Positions 7,502 through 16,223 of a DNA stretch of 64,000 bases are shown here, piece by piece (position 1 is the stretch's first letter; the number at the start of each line of letters is the position of its first letter). Made by a program: the position numbers and the translations under genes. The stretch is from UMGS1696 sp964621165 (lineage in GTDB: Bacteria > Bacillota > Clostridia > Oscillospirales > CAG-272): assembly GCA_964621165.1 (NCBI GenBank), contig CAZULC010000003.1:1-64000 (forward strand), given 5' to 3'. The notes under the pieces were generated by a model. The model saw nothing but the letters and a program-made list of their open reading frames with translations. It was not told the origin of the DNA and made no database searches.

Positions 7502-9259
7502 ATGGAAATCATAAGCGGACGAAGGGTGTCAGGCGGGTATGTCATGGGTAAAATGAAAATCATACGCCGTCATCGTTCCATTACGGAGCTGACACGCTCA
7601 TCTGACCCGGAGAGCGAAAAGAATCTTCTCGACGAAGCAGTGGCAAAGCTGGAAGCCGAAATGGATAAAATGTATCGAAACGCACTTCTGCGTGTGGGAG
7701 AGAGCGAGGCTTCAATTTTCGAAATCCACAAAATGATGCTCAGTGACGAAGATTTCATAGGCGAGGCGGAAAGATTAATCAGGGAAGAAAAGTACACAGC
7801 AGCCGGAGCCGTGAGAAAATCCGGTGAAATTTTGGCCGAGACCTTCCGTACAATGGAGACCGAGTACATGAAAGCCCGTGCGGCGGACATCATAGCTGTA
7901 TCCGACAGACTCTGCTCCATTATTTCAGGTGACGACGGACTTCCCACTCTCACCGAACCCTCGATTATCGCCGCCGACGACTTCACCCCAGCGGAAACCG
8001 TAATGCTTGACCGTGATTCAGTTCTCGGGTTCATCACCGAAGGGGGAAGTGACATGTCCCACACGGCAATTCTCGCCAGAATGATGGGAATTCCCGCAGT
8101 TGTATCAGTCGGCCGGATTCCCGATGAGCTGGACGGACACATTGTTATGCTCGACGGCAAAAACGGCAAAGCCTACATCGACCCTGACGAAGAGGTCAAA
8201 CGTGAATATGAGCAAGCCATGAAGTCAAATGAAAGCGAGAGACTTCGGCTTGAGAAAATGCGCGGGGTACGGCTGAAAAACTCGATGGGCGAGAGGGTGT
8301 TCATATCAGCCAATGCCGGAGAGCCTGACGACATAGACGAAGCCGTTAAAAACGACGCGGAAGGCGTGGGACTGTTCCGAAGCGAGTTCATCTTCATGAG
8401 CCGTACCAAGCCCCCGACGGAGGACGAGCAGTTCGAAATCTACAGAACTGCCGCGAAAAAGCTGAAGGGAGCCGAGCTTGTGGTGCGAACCCTTGACGTT
8501 GGAGCGGACAAACGAATATCCTACCTCAGCGGTGGTCGGGGAACCCCCGCGGGTAAATACGGCTCCTCTTCAGCCGAAATTACTAACACTCCTACGTCTT
8601 TATTCAATAGCTCCCGCGGTGTCGTCAGCGAGCCAAACCCGGCTCTCGGAATCCGTGGGGTCAGACTGTGCCTGAAAATGCCGGAGCTGCTGTTCACCCA
8701 GCTGAGAGCGTTGTACCGGGCGGCAGCAGACTATCGTTTATCCGTGCTGATACCAATGATAGTGCTTCCGTCGGAGGTTGACCGGGTGCGTGAAATCGCC
8801 TCTTCGGTTGTGGAGTCGCTGGAAAAAGCGGGAATAAGGTACGGCAGAATGAAGCTCGGCATCATGATAGAGACCCCATCCGCAGCAATCCTTGCCGACA
8901 TCCTCGCGCCAATGGTGGACTTCTTCTCAATCGGAACCAACGACCTTATTCAGTACACCGTAGCCGCTGACCGTGAAAACCCCGACGTGGAATACCTGAC
9001 CAGCCCCATCCCAGAAAGCGTGAGACGGTGTATTCGAATGACCTGCGACGCGGCTAAAAGGGAAGGAATCCCCGTGTGCGTTTGCGGAGAGCTTGGTGCG
9101 GATACAGGAGAGACGAAATTCCTGCTTGAATGCGGAGTGACCCGCCTGTCCGTGTCGCCGAAGAGTATCCTCAGAGTGAGAGAAAAAGCCGCCCGCGCAC
9201 TTGGATACAATGAAGTCAAAAATAAAATCATAACAGAAATAGGCACAGCCATAAACTGA
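7502..9259 (+). CDS. ptsI: PTS enzyme I (phosphoenolpyruvate-protein phosphotransferase)
   Basis: Cytoplasmic enzyme I that transfers phosphate from PEP to HPr. The N-terminal HPr-binding/phosphohistidine domain carries active His187 in GGSDMSHTAILARMMGIPAV. The C-terminal PEP-binding barrel has FRSEFIFM, RTLDVGADK, NPALGIRGVRLCL, GIMIETPSA, FFSIGTNDLIQYT and the catalytic Cys in CVCGELGAD. Length is 585 residues. Between RISYLS and EPNPALG there is an insertion of about 29 residues (roughly 345-373), encoded by repeat copy A and absent from ordinary enzyme I. The frame stays open across it. The start has a good RBS (AGGAGG). Confidence 0.95.
   Translation: MEIISGRRVSGGYVMGKMKIIRRHRSITELTRSSDPESEKNLLDEAVAKLEAEMDKMYRNALLRVGESEASIFEIHKMMLSDEDFIGEAERLIREEKYTAAGAVRKSGEILAETFRTMETEYMKARAADIIAVSDRLCSIISGDDGLPTLTEPSIIAADDFTPAETVMLDRDSVLGFITEGGSDMSHTAILARMMGIPAVVSVGRIPDELDGHIVMLDGKNGKAYIDPDEEVKREYEQAMKSNESERLRLEKMRGVRLKNSMGERVFISANAGEPDDIDEAVKNDAEGVGLFRSEFIFMSRTKPPTEDEQFEIYRTAAKKLKGAELVVRTLDVGADKRISYLSGGRGTPAGKYGSSSAEITNTPTSLFNSSRGVVSEPNPALGIRGVRLCLKMPELLFTQLRALYRAAADYRLSVLIPMIVLPSEVDRVREIASSVVESLEKAGIRYGRMKLGIMIETPSAAILADILAPMVDFFSIGTNDLIQYTVAADRENPDVEYLTSPIPESVRRCIRMTCDAAKREGIPVCVCGELGADTGETKFLLECGVTRLSVSPKSILRVREKAARALGYNEVKNKIITEIGTAIN
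8535..8619 (+). repeat. Dispersed repeat element, copy A, in frame inside ptsI
   Basis: It shares with copies B, C and D the blocks ACCCCCGCGGG, AATACGGC, TCTTCAGCCGAAAT and AGCTCCCGC. The core 8547-8619 (73 bp) is bounded by perfect 7-base inverted repeats, CCGCGGG and CCCGCGG. In the ptsI frame it encodes GTPAGKYGSSSAEITNTP and then TSLFNSSRG. Confidence 0.85.
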
Positions 9260-9264
9260 ATAAA

Positions 9265-9303
9265 AAAGAGCCGCCGGAGTATAGTCCCCAAAAGCGGCTT
9301 TTG
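9265..9303 (+). terminator. Terminator of ptsHI
   Basis: Hairpin arms AGCCGC (9269-9274) and GCGGCT (9294-9299), followed by TTTTG, a few bases after the ptsI stop. Confidence 0.7.
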
Positions 9304-9349
9304 TATTATATGGAAATAAAAAATCCCACTCAAGTGAGCAGGATTCTAA

Positions 9350-9422
9350 CAGGGGCACTAAGACTCGAACTCAGGACACGCGGTTTTGGAGACCGCTGCT
9401 CTACCAACTGAGCTATACCCCT
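9350..9422 (-). tRNA. tRNA-Trp (anticodon CCA)
   Basis: Full cloverleaf on the minus strand. The acceptor stem is AGGGGTA/TGCCCCT with discriminator G. The D arm contains GCTCAGTTGGTAGAGC, the anticodon loop is CTCCAAA between GCGGT and ACCGC, and the T arm contains GTTCGAGTC. The 3' CCA is not encoded. Confidence 0.96.
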
Positions 9423-9435
9423 GTGAACGAGTCTT

Positions 9436-9464
9436 ATTATACCACATCAAAACAGAAAATGCAA
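9436..9464 (-). promoter_or_regulatory. Promoter of tRNA-Trp
   Basis: Minus-strand TTGCAT (9464-9459), 17 bases, TATAAT (9441-9436), about 14 bases before the tRNA. The rest of 9465-9597 shows only AT-rich sequence. Confidence 0.65.
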
Positions 9465-9597
9465 TACCTTTTTCAAAAAAATCGGAAGTTTTACGCACTT
9501 TTTTGATTTTTTCCTGAATCCGGTATCGCATTTTACTGAATTTTAGCTGTTATGCACAATTAAATTTATTTCTTCAATTGTCTGACGCTGAAAAGCA

Positions 9598-11103
9598 TTA
9601 TTCAAGGCTTTCTTTAAGGTCCGCAAAGGCGTCAACTGTTCTCTCTATCATCTTGTTGATGAGCTTTTCCTGCTTTTGATAGGTGGAAGTAAGGTCGGTG
9701 TTGTAAGCGTCAGCCATGCCGAGAATGAATGAGCTGAAGCCGAAGCCTCCCAGATATCCGAGGTCGTAGTTGATTGTGTTGATTATAATCTCAAGGGATT
9801 CTGTTGATTCAACGTCACGTGATACACGTCCCTGAAGAGTCTTCTCAAAGTAAGCAGGAGTCAGTTCGTTCTTGGAAGCCGCACCTAAAGCGTCCATTAT
9901 ATATCCGCTTGATTCGTAGTCGACGTTTGTAATCGGCACAATGTAGACAGCGGCGGCGTTGGGGTTGATGCAGTGATGATATCCATCCTGGTTCTCGTCA
10001 TACTTGGGCATGGGGAGAATACCGAATTCGCTCTCCATCTCACGCATTGTGACAACAGAATGGAGTTCGCCGTAGTAGAACAGGGACTTGTCGGTCTGGA
10101 ACATCTTGAACGCAGGATCTTCTCCTACGCCGTTCTTTGACCAGCTGTAGGTGATGTTGGGGTCGTACATAAGAGTAGCCAGCTTCTCAACAACGGACAC
10201 GGTGCGCTCGGAGTAGAAGGAGTTGTAGGGAGTGTCGGTGTCGTCCTTGGAGATAAACTGAATGTCGGAGCCGATCATAGCCAGAGCCAGCATGTCGCAG
10301 AAGCAGATCAGGCCGTACTGGTCGTTCTGGTCCATAACGCCGTTGCCGTCAAGGTCTTCGGAAACCTTCTGACCCATTTCAACCATCTTGTCGATAGTCC
10401 AGTTTCCTTCTCTCATCAGCTCGTATGGGTCGTCAAGATCGTTGTTGAGCAGGATTACCTTGTTGAACATGATTGAACCGATTGACTTCTTGTACATGGT
10501 GCCGATGTCGCCGGTCAGGGCAAAAATCATGTTGTTGATTGACAGGTCGTTGATGATGTTCTGGTCCCACCAGGATGAAGAGAGGTCAAGTGTTCCTTTT
10601 TCCGCAAAGGAGTTCAGCTCCTGAAGCTGACCGTTCTGCGCGGGTCCGAAAACATTTCCCATTGCAAGGTTGTAGAGCTGGTAAGCGTTGTCCTGTGACT
10701 GAACGGACTTTGTAAGGGTGGCGACGTCGCTTCTGCCGGTAGTATAAGCCGTAACAATGTCGATGTCAAGCAGATCCTCAACCTGCTGTGTACGATTGTA
10801 GACTGCGTCGTTGAGGACCTCGGCGGTGATTTCTGTAGCTGACCAGTCCACGTCGGACCAGATGCTGCTCGATTCACCGTAAGCCGCCACAGTGTAGGTC
10901 ATGCCGCCGTACGTTGTTCCCTCGGGAATATTGGCCTTTGCGAGAGTATCCTCAGGTTCGGTTTCTTCAGGAGTGGTTTCGGATTCGTTCGATGATGTCG
11001 GGTTGACCGACGGAGTGGTTTCCTTTTCCTCACCGTTTGAACATCCGGCGAAGGAAGCCAAAAGCATAGCCAGACAGAGAAGCAGGGAAATACTTCTTTT
11101 CAT
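9598..11103 (-). CDS. ABC-type extracellular solute-binding lipoprotein
   Basis: Secreted lipoprotein of about 501 residues, predicted to bind a sugar or oligosaccharide for an ABC importer. Start at the ATG at 11103, preceded by GGAGGT, giving the signal peptide MKRSISLLLCLAMLLASFAG with Cys next (lipobox SFAGC). A low-complexity Ser/Thr/Glu linker follows. The mature domain includes AVYNRTQQVEDLLDIDI, WDQNIINDLSINN, MYKKSIGSIMFNK and a calcium-type loop DLDGNGVMDQND. No permease or ATPase genes are nearby, so it is an orphan. It resembles the protein at 52153 in layout. Confidence 0.85.
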   Translation of the reverse strand: MKRSISLLLCLAMLLASFAGCSNGEEKETTPSVNPTSSNESETTPEETEPEDTLAKANIPEGTTYGGMTYTVAAYGESSSIWSDVDWSATEITAEVLNDAVYNRTQQVEDLLDIDIVTAYTTGRSDVATLTKSVQSQDNAYQLYNLAMGNVFGPAQNGQLQELNSFAEKGTLDLSSSWWDQNIINDLSINNMIFALTGDIGTMYKKSIGSIMFNKVILLNNDLDDPYELMREGNWTIDKMVEMGQKVSEDLDGNGVMDQNDQYGLICFCDMLALAMIGSDIQFISKDDTDTPYNSFYSERTVSVVEKLATLMYDPNITYSWSKNGVGEDPAFKMFQTDKSLFYYGELHSVVTMREMESEFGILPMPKYDENQDGYHHCINPNAAAVYIVPITNVDYESSGYIMDALGAASKNELTPAYFEKTLQGRVSRDVESTESLEIIINTINYDLGYLGGFGFSSFILGMADAYNTDLTSTYQKQEKLINKMIERTVDAFADLKESLE

Positions 11104-11161
11104 AATTTCGTAACCTCCGGAAATAAATATTTTTACGTGATGCACGTATTCACACAATATA

Positions 11162-11190
11162 ATTATAATACAAAACAGGGATAATGTCAA
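11162..11190 (-). promoter_or_regulatory. Promoter of the solute-binding protein gene
   Basis: Minus-strand TTGACA (11190-11185), 17 bases, TATAAT (11167-11162). Confidence 0.75.
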
Positions 11191-11282
11191 CTAAAAATAT
11201 TGAAATATTGGTAAAAAAACGGTAAAAAGAAAATGTCAGATTATTATACGATAAAGATTAATATAAAAGAGATAAAATCCGA

Positions 11283-11311
11283 TTGATTTTTCATTTGATT
11301 TATGCTATACT
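11283..11311 (+). promoter_or_regulatory. Promoter of the Gfo/Idh/MocA gene
   Basis: TTGATT (11283-11288), 17 bases, TATACT (11306-11311), about 40 bases before the start at 11352. Confidence 0.6.
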
Positions 11312-11351
11312 TGTTGACGTAACATTTCAATAATAAAACATGAGGTATGAT

Positions 11352-12437
11352 ATGACGGATATATATGAATATATAAATGAAATCAAAAAGCCGGATAAAG
11401 CCGTGAGCGGGGAGGAATACTGCTTTGCCGCCGTGGGACTTGACCATGGACATATTGGCGGCATGGTCTCGGGTCTCATTGAAGCGGGAGCCAGACTCCT
11501 TTATGTTTACGACAAAGATAGAACTAAAGCGGAATCCATGGCCGGAAAGCACAGAGCCAAAACTGCCGCGTCACTTGACGAAATATTCTCGGACAAAAGG
11601 GTGAAGATGATAGCCTCAGCTGCCGTACCATGTGAGAGAGGCCCCCTTGGATGCGAAGTAATGCGTCATGGACTTGACTTCTTCGTGGATAAAGCACCCT
11701 TCACATCCCTCGCACAGCTTGAGGAAGCTAAAATAACCGCGGCTGAAACAGGACGGCGGTACTTCGTCTACTTTTCGGAAAGGCTCCACAGCGAATGCTC
11801 CATTCTCGCGGGATACCTGATTCAGGCGGGATTCATCGGACGGGTCTTTAATATAGTAGGCAAAGGCCCACACTCAATCAACATCGACTCACGCCCGTCA
11901 TGGTTCTTTGAGCGTGAAAAATACGGCGGAATCCTCACCGATATCGGCTCACATCAGGCTGAGCAGTTCATGTTCTACGCCGGATGCGACGACGTGAAGG
12001 TCATCTCCTCAACCATCGGCAACTTCGCCTTCCATGACTACCCCCAGCTCGATGACTACGGAGACATGCACCTCACCTCGTCAAAAGGAGTCGCAGGCTA
12101 CCATGCCGTCCATTGGTTCTCGCCGAATGGATTGAAGTCGTGGGGCGACGGTCGGTGCTTTGTCGAAGGTGAGCGCGGGTACATCGAAATGCGCAAGAAC
12201 GTGGACATCGACAGAAGCGGCGGAAACGTACTCTACCTCGTGAACAATGACGGCACATTCAGAATCGAAGCCGGAGGAAAGACGGGATTCCCATTCTTCC
12301 GCGACATGATTCTCGACAGCCTTGAAGGGACCGAGCGGGCAATGACGCAGGAGCACATCTGGAAGGCGGCTGAGGTGTCGCTGCTTGCCCAGAAGAACGC
12401 CCTCGAGCTGACCCCCGATGTGGACGGACGGAGATAA
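11352..12437 (+). CDS. Gfo/Idh/MocA family oxidoreductase
   Basis: NAD(P)-dependent sugar or inositol dehydrogenase-type protein of about 361 residues, substrate unknown. The N-terminal Rossmann part is AVGLDHGHIGGMVSGLIEAG, slightly degenerate against GxGxxG, followed by LLYVYDKDR. The family signature is FFVDKAPFTSLAQLEEA (an EKP-like DKAP), and a C-terminal Gfo/Idh/MocA alpha/beta domain has GGILTDIGSHQAEQFMFY. Start at the ATG at 11352, preceded by GAGGT; an ATG 12 bases earlier is inside the RBS region. Its stop is 1 base from the next gene. Confidence 0.85.
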   Translation: MTDIYEYINEIKKPDKAVSGEEYCFAAVGLDHGHIGGMVSGLIEAGARLLYVYDKDRTKAESMAGKHRAKTAASLDEIFSDKRVKMIASAAVPCERGPLGCEVMRHGLDFFVDKAPFTSLAQLEEAKITAAETGRRYFVYFSERLHSECSILAGYLIQAGFIGRVFNIVGKGPHSINIDSRPSWFFEREKYGGILTDIGSHQAEQFMFYAGCDDVKVISSTIGNFAFHDYPQLDDYGDMHLTSSKGVAGYHAVHWFSPNGLKSWGDGRCFVEGERGYIEMRKNVDIDRSGGNVLYLVNNDGTFRIEAGGKTGFPFFRDMILDSLEGTERAMTQEHIWKAAEVSLLAQKNALELTPDVDGRR

Positions 12438-12438
12438 A

Positions 12439-13365
12439 GTGAACCAAAGAAACAACACAAGCGGTGGATATTACTCCCAATCCGGAAGAAGAGTCAGCAC
12501 AGGGCGGGGCAGTCAGGCATATCCCTGTAAAAATACGCCTAAAACCAAGAGGAGAAAGGGAAAAGGAATGCTGACGTTTTTTATAGTAATAATAGTAATA
12601 CTGTTTCTCGTGCGCCTGAGCCTGTACAGCGGACTTACCGTGCGACAGTATACTGTAAACACCGATAAAATTTCATTCGAGAGAACCTTTGCCCTGATAA
12701 CCGACCTCCACTCAACGGTTTATGGGGAAAACCAGAGCGAGCTTGTGGAGAAAATCAAGCATTACAATCCCGAAGCGGTGTTTTTCGCGGGGGACATAGC
12801 CGACGACAAGCGTGGGTTTAACGGAACACGCCTGCTTCTCGATAAACTGACCGGGATCTACCCATGCTATTACGTCACCGGAAATCACGAGTGCTGGGTC
12901 GATTATACCGACGACATAAAGAAAATGTTCGAGGAATGCGGCGTTAATGTAATCTCAAACAAATCAGTTGACCTCGGCGGCGGAATCACACTCTGTGGAA
13001 TCGACGACCCATTGTTCTACGACGAGGACGTGAGAGGGGAATCCAACTTCTGGCACGCCCTCGCCTCAGTCCAAAAGGGGGACAATTATAATATTCTCCT
13101 GTCCCACCGTCCGGAATACGCGGAAAAATATGGAGATTACGGCTTTGACTTGACCCTCGCAGGACACGCACACGGCGGACAGGTGCGAATCCCCTTGATT
13201 TTAAACGGACTTTATGCCCCGAATCAGGGATGGTTTCCGAAATACGCCGGCGGAATGTACACCTTCGACAACGGAAGCACAATGATAGTCAGCCGCGGAC
13301 TGATGAAGGACGACCTGCCGCGAATCTTCAACCCGCCGGAACTGGTGATTGTCACAATAAAATAA
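12439..13365 (+). CDS. Membrane-anchored calcineurin-like metallophosphoesterase
   Basis: Phosphoesterase of the YkuE/YaeI type. All metal motifs are present: LITDLHSTVYG (D-x-H), FFAGDIADD (GD), YYVTGNHECW (GNHE), LLSHRPEYAEKY and LAGHAHGGQVRIP. A basic segment and one transmembrane helix (MLTFFIVIIVILFLVRLSLY) precede the catalytic domain. I chose the GTG at 12439, one base after the previous stop and with GGAG upstream. An internal ATG at about 12568, preceded by AAAGGA, is an alternative. Probably coupled to the upstream oxidoreductase. Confidence 0.86.
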   Translation: MNQRNNTSGGYYSQSGRRVSTGRGSQAYPCKNTPKTKRRKGKGMLTFFIVIIVILFLVRLSLYSGLTVRQYTVNTDKISFERTFALITDLHSTVYGENQSELVEKIKHYNPEAVFFAGDIADDKRGFNGTRLLLDKLTGIYPCYYVTGNHECWVDYTDDIKKMFEECGVNVISNKSVDLGGGITLCGIDDPLFYDEDVRGESNFWHALASVQKGDNYNILLSHRPEYAEKYGDYGFDLTLAGHAHGGQVRIPLILNGLYAPNQGWFPKYAGGMYTFDNGSTMIVSRGLMKDDLPRIFNPPELVIVTIK

Positions 13366-13367
13366 AA

Positions 13368-13424
13368 AACAACCCGGATGAATCGCACGTCAAACAATGC
13401 AGATTTTCTCCGGGTATTGTTTTA
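13368..13424. terminator. Terminator between convergent genes
   Basis: Long hairpin with arms AACAACCCGGA and TCCGGGTATTGTT, followed by T-rich sequence. It ends the phosphoesterase gene and reaches the 3' end of the opposing gene at 13422. Confidence 0.65.
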
Positions 13425-13688
13425 CTTTGACTCCAAAAATCGGTATTTCCTCATTTGACTTAAAAATTCGCCGTTTATTGGGAATCCCGAACTTTCGCCG
13501 ATGACCGAGTCCACCCCGCAGTAAGGGCACCGAGCTGTATTTCCGCCGTTTCTCTCCTTAATCCAATCGACAATCTCCGCAGGGGAGAAAATCTTCAGGC
13601 AGTAAAAACACCCGCAGACCTTATCATTCTCCAGCGAATCCGCGTTCCCCGTGCAGAACCCGTGCGCTTTTTTCAAATCATACTTCAT
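13422..13688 (-). CDS. Small zinc-ribbon protein of unknown function
   Basis: 88 residues. Two Cys pairs, CGCFYC near residue 25 and CPYC near 54, look like a zinc ribbon. The conserved-looking core is FCTGNADSLENDKVCGCFYC, then PAEIVDWI and GVDSVIGESSGFPI. I recognise it as a widespread small protein type but cannot name a function. Its ATG overlaps the stop of the upstream broken gene (ATGA), so the two are co-translated. Confidence 0.7.
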   Translation of the reverse strand: MKYDLKKAHGFCTGNADSLENDKVCGCFYCLKIFSPAEIVDWIKERNGGNTARCPYCGVDSVIGESSGFPINGEFLSQMRKYRFLESK

Positions 13689-14241
13689 TGCTTTTTCACC
13701 CCGATAAGCCGCAGATACGCGCCGTTTTCAGATTCCATCTGCTCAAACGTAAAAATATATGTACCGTAATCCTGCACACCATATTTTTCATCGTCCGTAA
13801 TCTTACATTCCGCATAGATACGTGCGATGTACGCGTCGAGATTCAGTCCGTCAACGGTAACCTTTATGTTACTGCAATCAAACTTGGACGACCAGACGTC
13901 ACTCTCAGCCGACACCTTATAGACCTGCTCAGCCTCGTCAAAGGTTCCGTCCGGGAAAACCTCCACCGAAAAATCCTCAACCCCGAAAACCTCAAAGGCA
14001 ATCCTCTGCGCTTCCCCTAGCCTCATCTGATAGAACATTTTATCTTCGGAAAGCGTCATGAAATCAAAGTAAGGATATTCTTCCTCACCCCGGCTGATAT
14101 GGGCGCAATCGAGGAGAAGAAGTGAACAATATCCTCATCCGTGACCACGAGCGAATCACCGAGCCACCCCTCGTTCATCACATAGTTGACTAAATCCCCC
14201 GCCAGAATCTCCGCACCATCCGTCAGAATATCCTGATTCAC
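13685..14241 (-). pseudogene. Frameshifted gene of unknown function
   Basis: Two overlapping frames appear to be one gene. The N-terminal part (14056-14241, GTG start with TAGGAG upstream) reads to GDSLVVTDEDIVHFFSS. The C-terminal part (13685-14059) continues in another frame. Reading that second frame upstream of its ATG gives LLLLDCAHISRGEEEYPYFD then FMTLSEDKMFYQMRLGEAQ, a smooth continuation after DEDIV. A single indel near 14125 would restore about 185 residues. No family recognised. Genuine translational coupling of two small genes is the alternative. Confidence 0.55.
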
Positions 14242-14274
14242 CGTAGTCTCTCCTAAAAACTCAGCGGTTTTGTT

Positions 14275-14361
14275 TTACGAAACCGTTTCCTGATTCTCCT
14301 CCAATCCCGCGCACCCGATCAAAAGTCCCAGCAGTATCACGTCGGCTAAAACCAACTTCAA
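14275..14361 (-). CDS. Possible tiny lipoprotein (28 residues)
   Basis: TTG-started reading frame giving LKLVLADVILLGLLIGCAGL and then EENQETVS. The hydrophobic stretch plus LLIGC is a good lipobox. GAGG lies just upstream of the TTG. Extending upstream gives IQKYRG with a stronger AAGGAG but an ATA where a start would be. It could be an entericidin-like peptide or the broken 5' end of a larger lipoprotein. Confidence 0.35.
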   Translation of the reverse strand: MKLVLADVILLGLLIGCAGLEENQETVS

Positions 14362-14553
14362 TCCTCTGTATTTTTGTATATGAAATTCTCCTTATGAATT
14401 TATTTTTCAGCCAAATATTAAATTGGCCAAAACACAACTGTATGTATAGCATAACAGCCGCTGTGGATATAGGAAAACCAATGTCTGTCAGCGGCTGATG
14501 AATGTTATTACTGCTTAATTTATTTAGTGAAATCGAGGGTATCCCCGTCCCGA

Positions 14554-15840
14554 TTACTTCTTGGGAATGAGAACCTCGCATCCGCCCATGTAGGGTCTGA
14601 GGGCTAAGGGAATCTTCACGCTTCCGTCTGCTTGGAGGTTGTTTTCAAGGAAGGCGATGAGCATTCTCGGCGGTGCTACAACTGTGTTGTTCAAAGTGTG
14701 CGCCAGATACTTCTTGCCGTTTCCGTTGACTCTGATGCGCAGTCTCCTTGCCTGAGCGTCGCCTAAGTTGGAGCATGAGCCAACCTCAAAGTATTTCTTC
14801 TGTCTCGGGGACCAAGCCTCAACGTCGCAGGACTTAACCTTAAGGTCCGCAAGGTCGCCGGAGCAGCATTCGAGAGTCCGCACCGGAATATCAAGCGAGC
14901 GGAAGAAGTCCACAGTGTTCTGCCAGAGTCTGTCGTACCACATCTTAGAATCCTCGGGCTTGCAGACCACAATCATCTCCTGCTTCTCGAACTGGTGGAT
15001 GCGATAAACGCCTCTCTCCTCAATGCCGTGGGCGCCTTTTTCTTTGCGGAAGCAGGGCGAATAGCTGGTGAGGGTGTAGGGAAGCTCTTCCTCGGGTATA
15101 ATCTGGTCGATAAACTTGCCAATCATGGAGTGCTCGGACGTGCCGATAAGGTATAAATCCTCGCTTTCAATCTTATACATCATGGCGTCCATCTCGGCAA
15201 AGCTCATAACTCCCGTCACAACGTCGGAGCGAATCATGAACGGAGGAACACAGTAGGTGAAGCCACGCCCAATCATGAAGTCCCGTGCGTAGGAAATGAC
15301 GGCGGAATGCAGACGGGCAATGTCGCCCATGAGGTAGTAGAATCCGTTTCCGGCAACTCTGCGGGCAGAATCGAGGTCAATTCCGCAGAAACGCTCCATT
15401 ATTTCCGTGTGGTATGGAATCTCAAAATCCGGCACAACAGGCTCACCGAACCGCTCGATTTCAACGTTTTCTTGGTCATCCTTGCCAATGGGAACGGTGG
15501 GGTCGATGATGTTTGGGATGGTCATCATGATGGTCTTGATTTTTTCAGCCAGTTCGGCTTCCTTCTTTTCGCATTCAGCCAGCCTGTCAGACTGTTGTGT
15601 AACCTGAGCCTTGACTTTTTCGGCTTCTTCACGCTGACCCTTCGCCATAAGTCCGCCAATCTGCTTTGAGAGCTTGTTGCGGTTTGAGCGGAGGGAGTCG
15701 GCTTCCTGCATCACCGCACGGTTTTCGGCGTCAAGTGCGATTACCTCGTCAACCAGCGGAAGCTTCTGGTCCTGAAATTTGTTTTTGATGTTCTGCTTAA
15801 CCACGTCCGGGTTCTCACGCAGAAATTTAATGTCAAGCAT
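14554..15840 (-). CDS. serS: Serine--tRNA ligase
   Basis: Class II aminoacyl-tRNA synthetase of 428 residues, the family's usual length. The N-terminal long coiled-coil arm (about residues 25-105, rich in Glu/Lys/Ala) binds the tRNA-Ser variable arm. Class II motif 2 is CFRKEKGAHGIEERGVYRIH, with HQFEKQEM, and motif 3 includes NTVVAPPRMLIAFLENN. The start MLDIKFLRENPDVVKQN is the canonical SerRS N-terminus. Controlled by the T-box leader upstream. Confidence 0.97.
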   Translation of the reverse strand: MLDIKFLRENPDVVKQNIKNKFQDQKLPLVDEVIALDAENRAVMQEADSLRSNRNKLSKQIGGLMAKGQREEAEKVKAQVTQQSDRLAECEKKEAELAEKIKTIMMTIPNIIDPTVPIGKDDQENVEIERFGEPVVPDFEIPYHTEIMERFCGIDLDSARRVAGNGFYYLMGDIARLHSAVISYARDFMIGRGFTYCVPPFMIRSDVVTGVMSFAEMDAMMYKIESEDLYLIGTSEHSMIGKFIDQIIPEEELPYTLTSYSPCFRKEKGAHGIEERGVYRIHQFEKQEMIVVCKPEDSKMWYDRLWQNTVDFFRSLDIPVRTLECCSGDLADLKVKSCDVEAWSPRQKKYFEVGSCSNLGDAQARRLRIRVNGNGKKYLAHTLNNTVVAPPRMLIAFLENNLQADGSVKIPLALRPYMGGCEVLIPKK

Positions 15841-15864
15841 AATTTTACCTCGCTTTTAATATTG

Positions 15865-16120
15865 TCGAAATAGGACGGTAACTGAAACACAATCCAACCC
15901 GTCATATCGGCGGAAAAAGAAAAAATCCTCCACCCTCACATTGGGGCGAAAGGACTCGCTGTGCCACCCAAATTCGCTGAGCATATTTCTATGCGGACAG
16001 CCTTTTTGACGTATTGTAGGCTCCGAAGCGGAAAGCGTCACCGTCATGCCGACTCGCACCAACCGCCGACTCTCTGATGTGACCGCGAAAACGCATTTTC
16101 TTCATCACTGCCGATATTAC
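15865..16120 (-). promoter_or_regulatory. T-box riboswitch of serS
   Basis: On the minus strand the serS leader contains GGGTGGCACAGCG (near 15970-15957), the T-box antiterminator sequence. The TGGC bulge would pair with a 3' GCCA end, as expected for tRNA-Ser with discriminator G. A terminator hairpin follows (TCCTTTCGCCC with GGGTGGAGGA, then T6). Upstream stem I sequence includes AGAGAGTCGGCGGTTGG. Uncharged tRNA-Ser would favour read-through. I did not assign the specifier codon with confidence. Confidence 0.85.
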
Positions 16121-16223
16121 ACAATAACAGTATATCACATATTCTATCCAAAATCAAGCCCTTTTACGCAAATTCTAAAAAAACAGCGAAAATTTTCTTC
16201 ATTATATTATTCAATACCGCAGC

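Noticed and set aside
11480..11495. GCGGGAGC inside the Gfo/Idh/MocA gene
   Set aside because: Eight-base chance match coding Ala-Gly within a conserved protein; no other repeat blocks nearby. The same holds for 61479.
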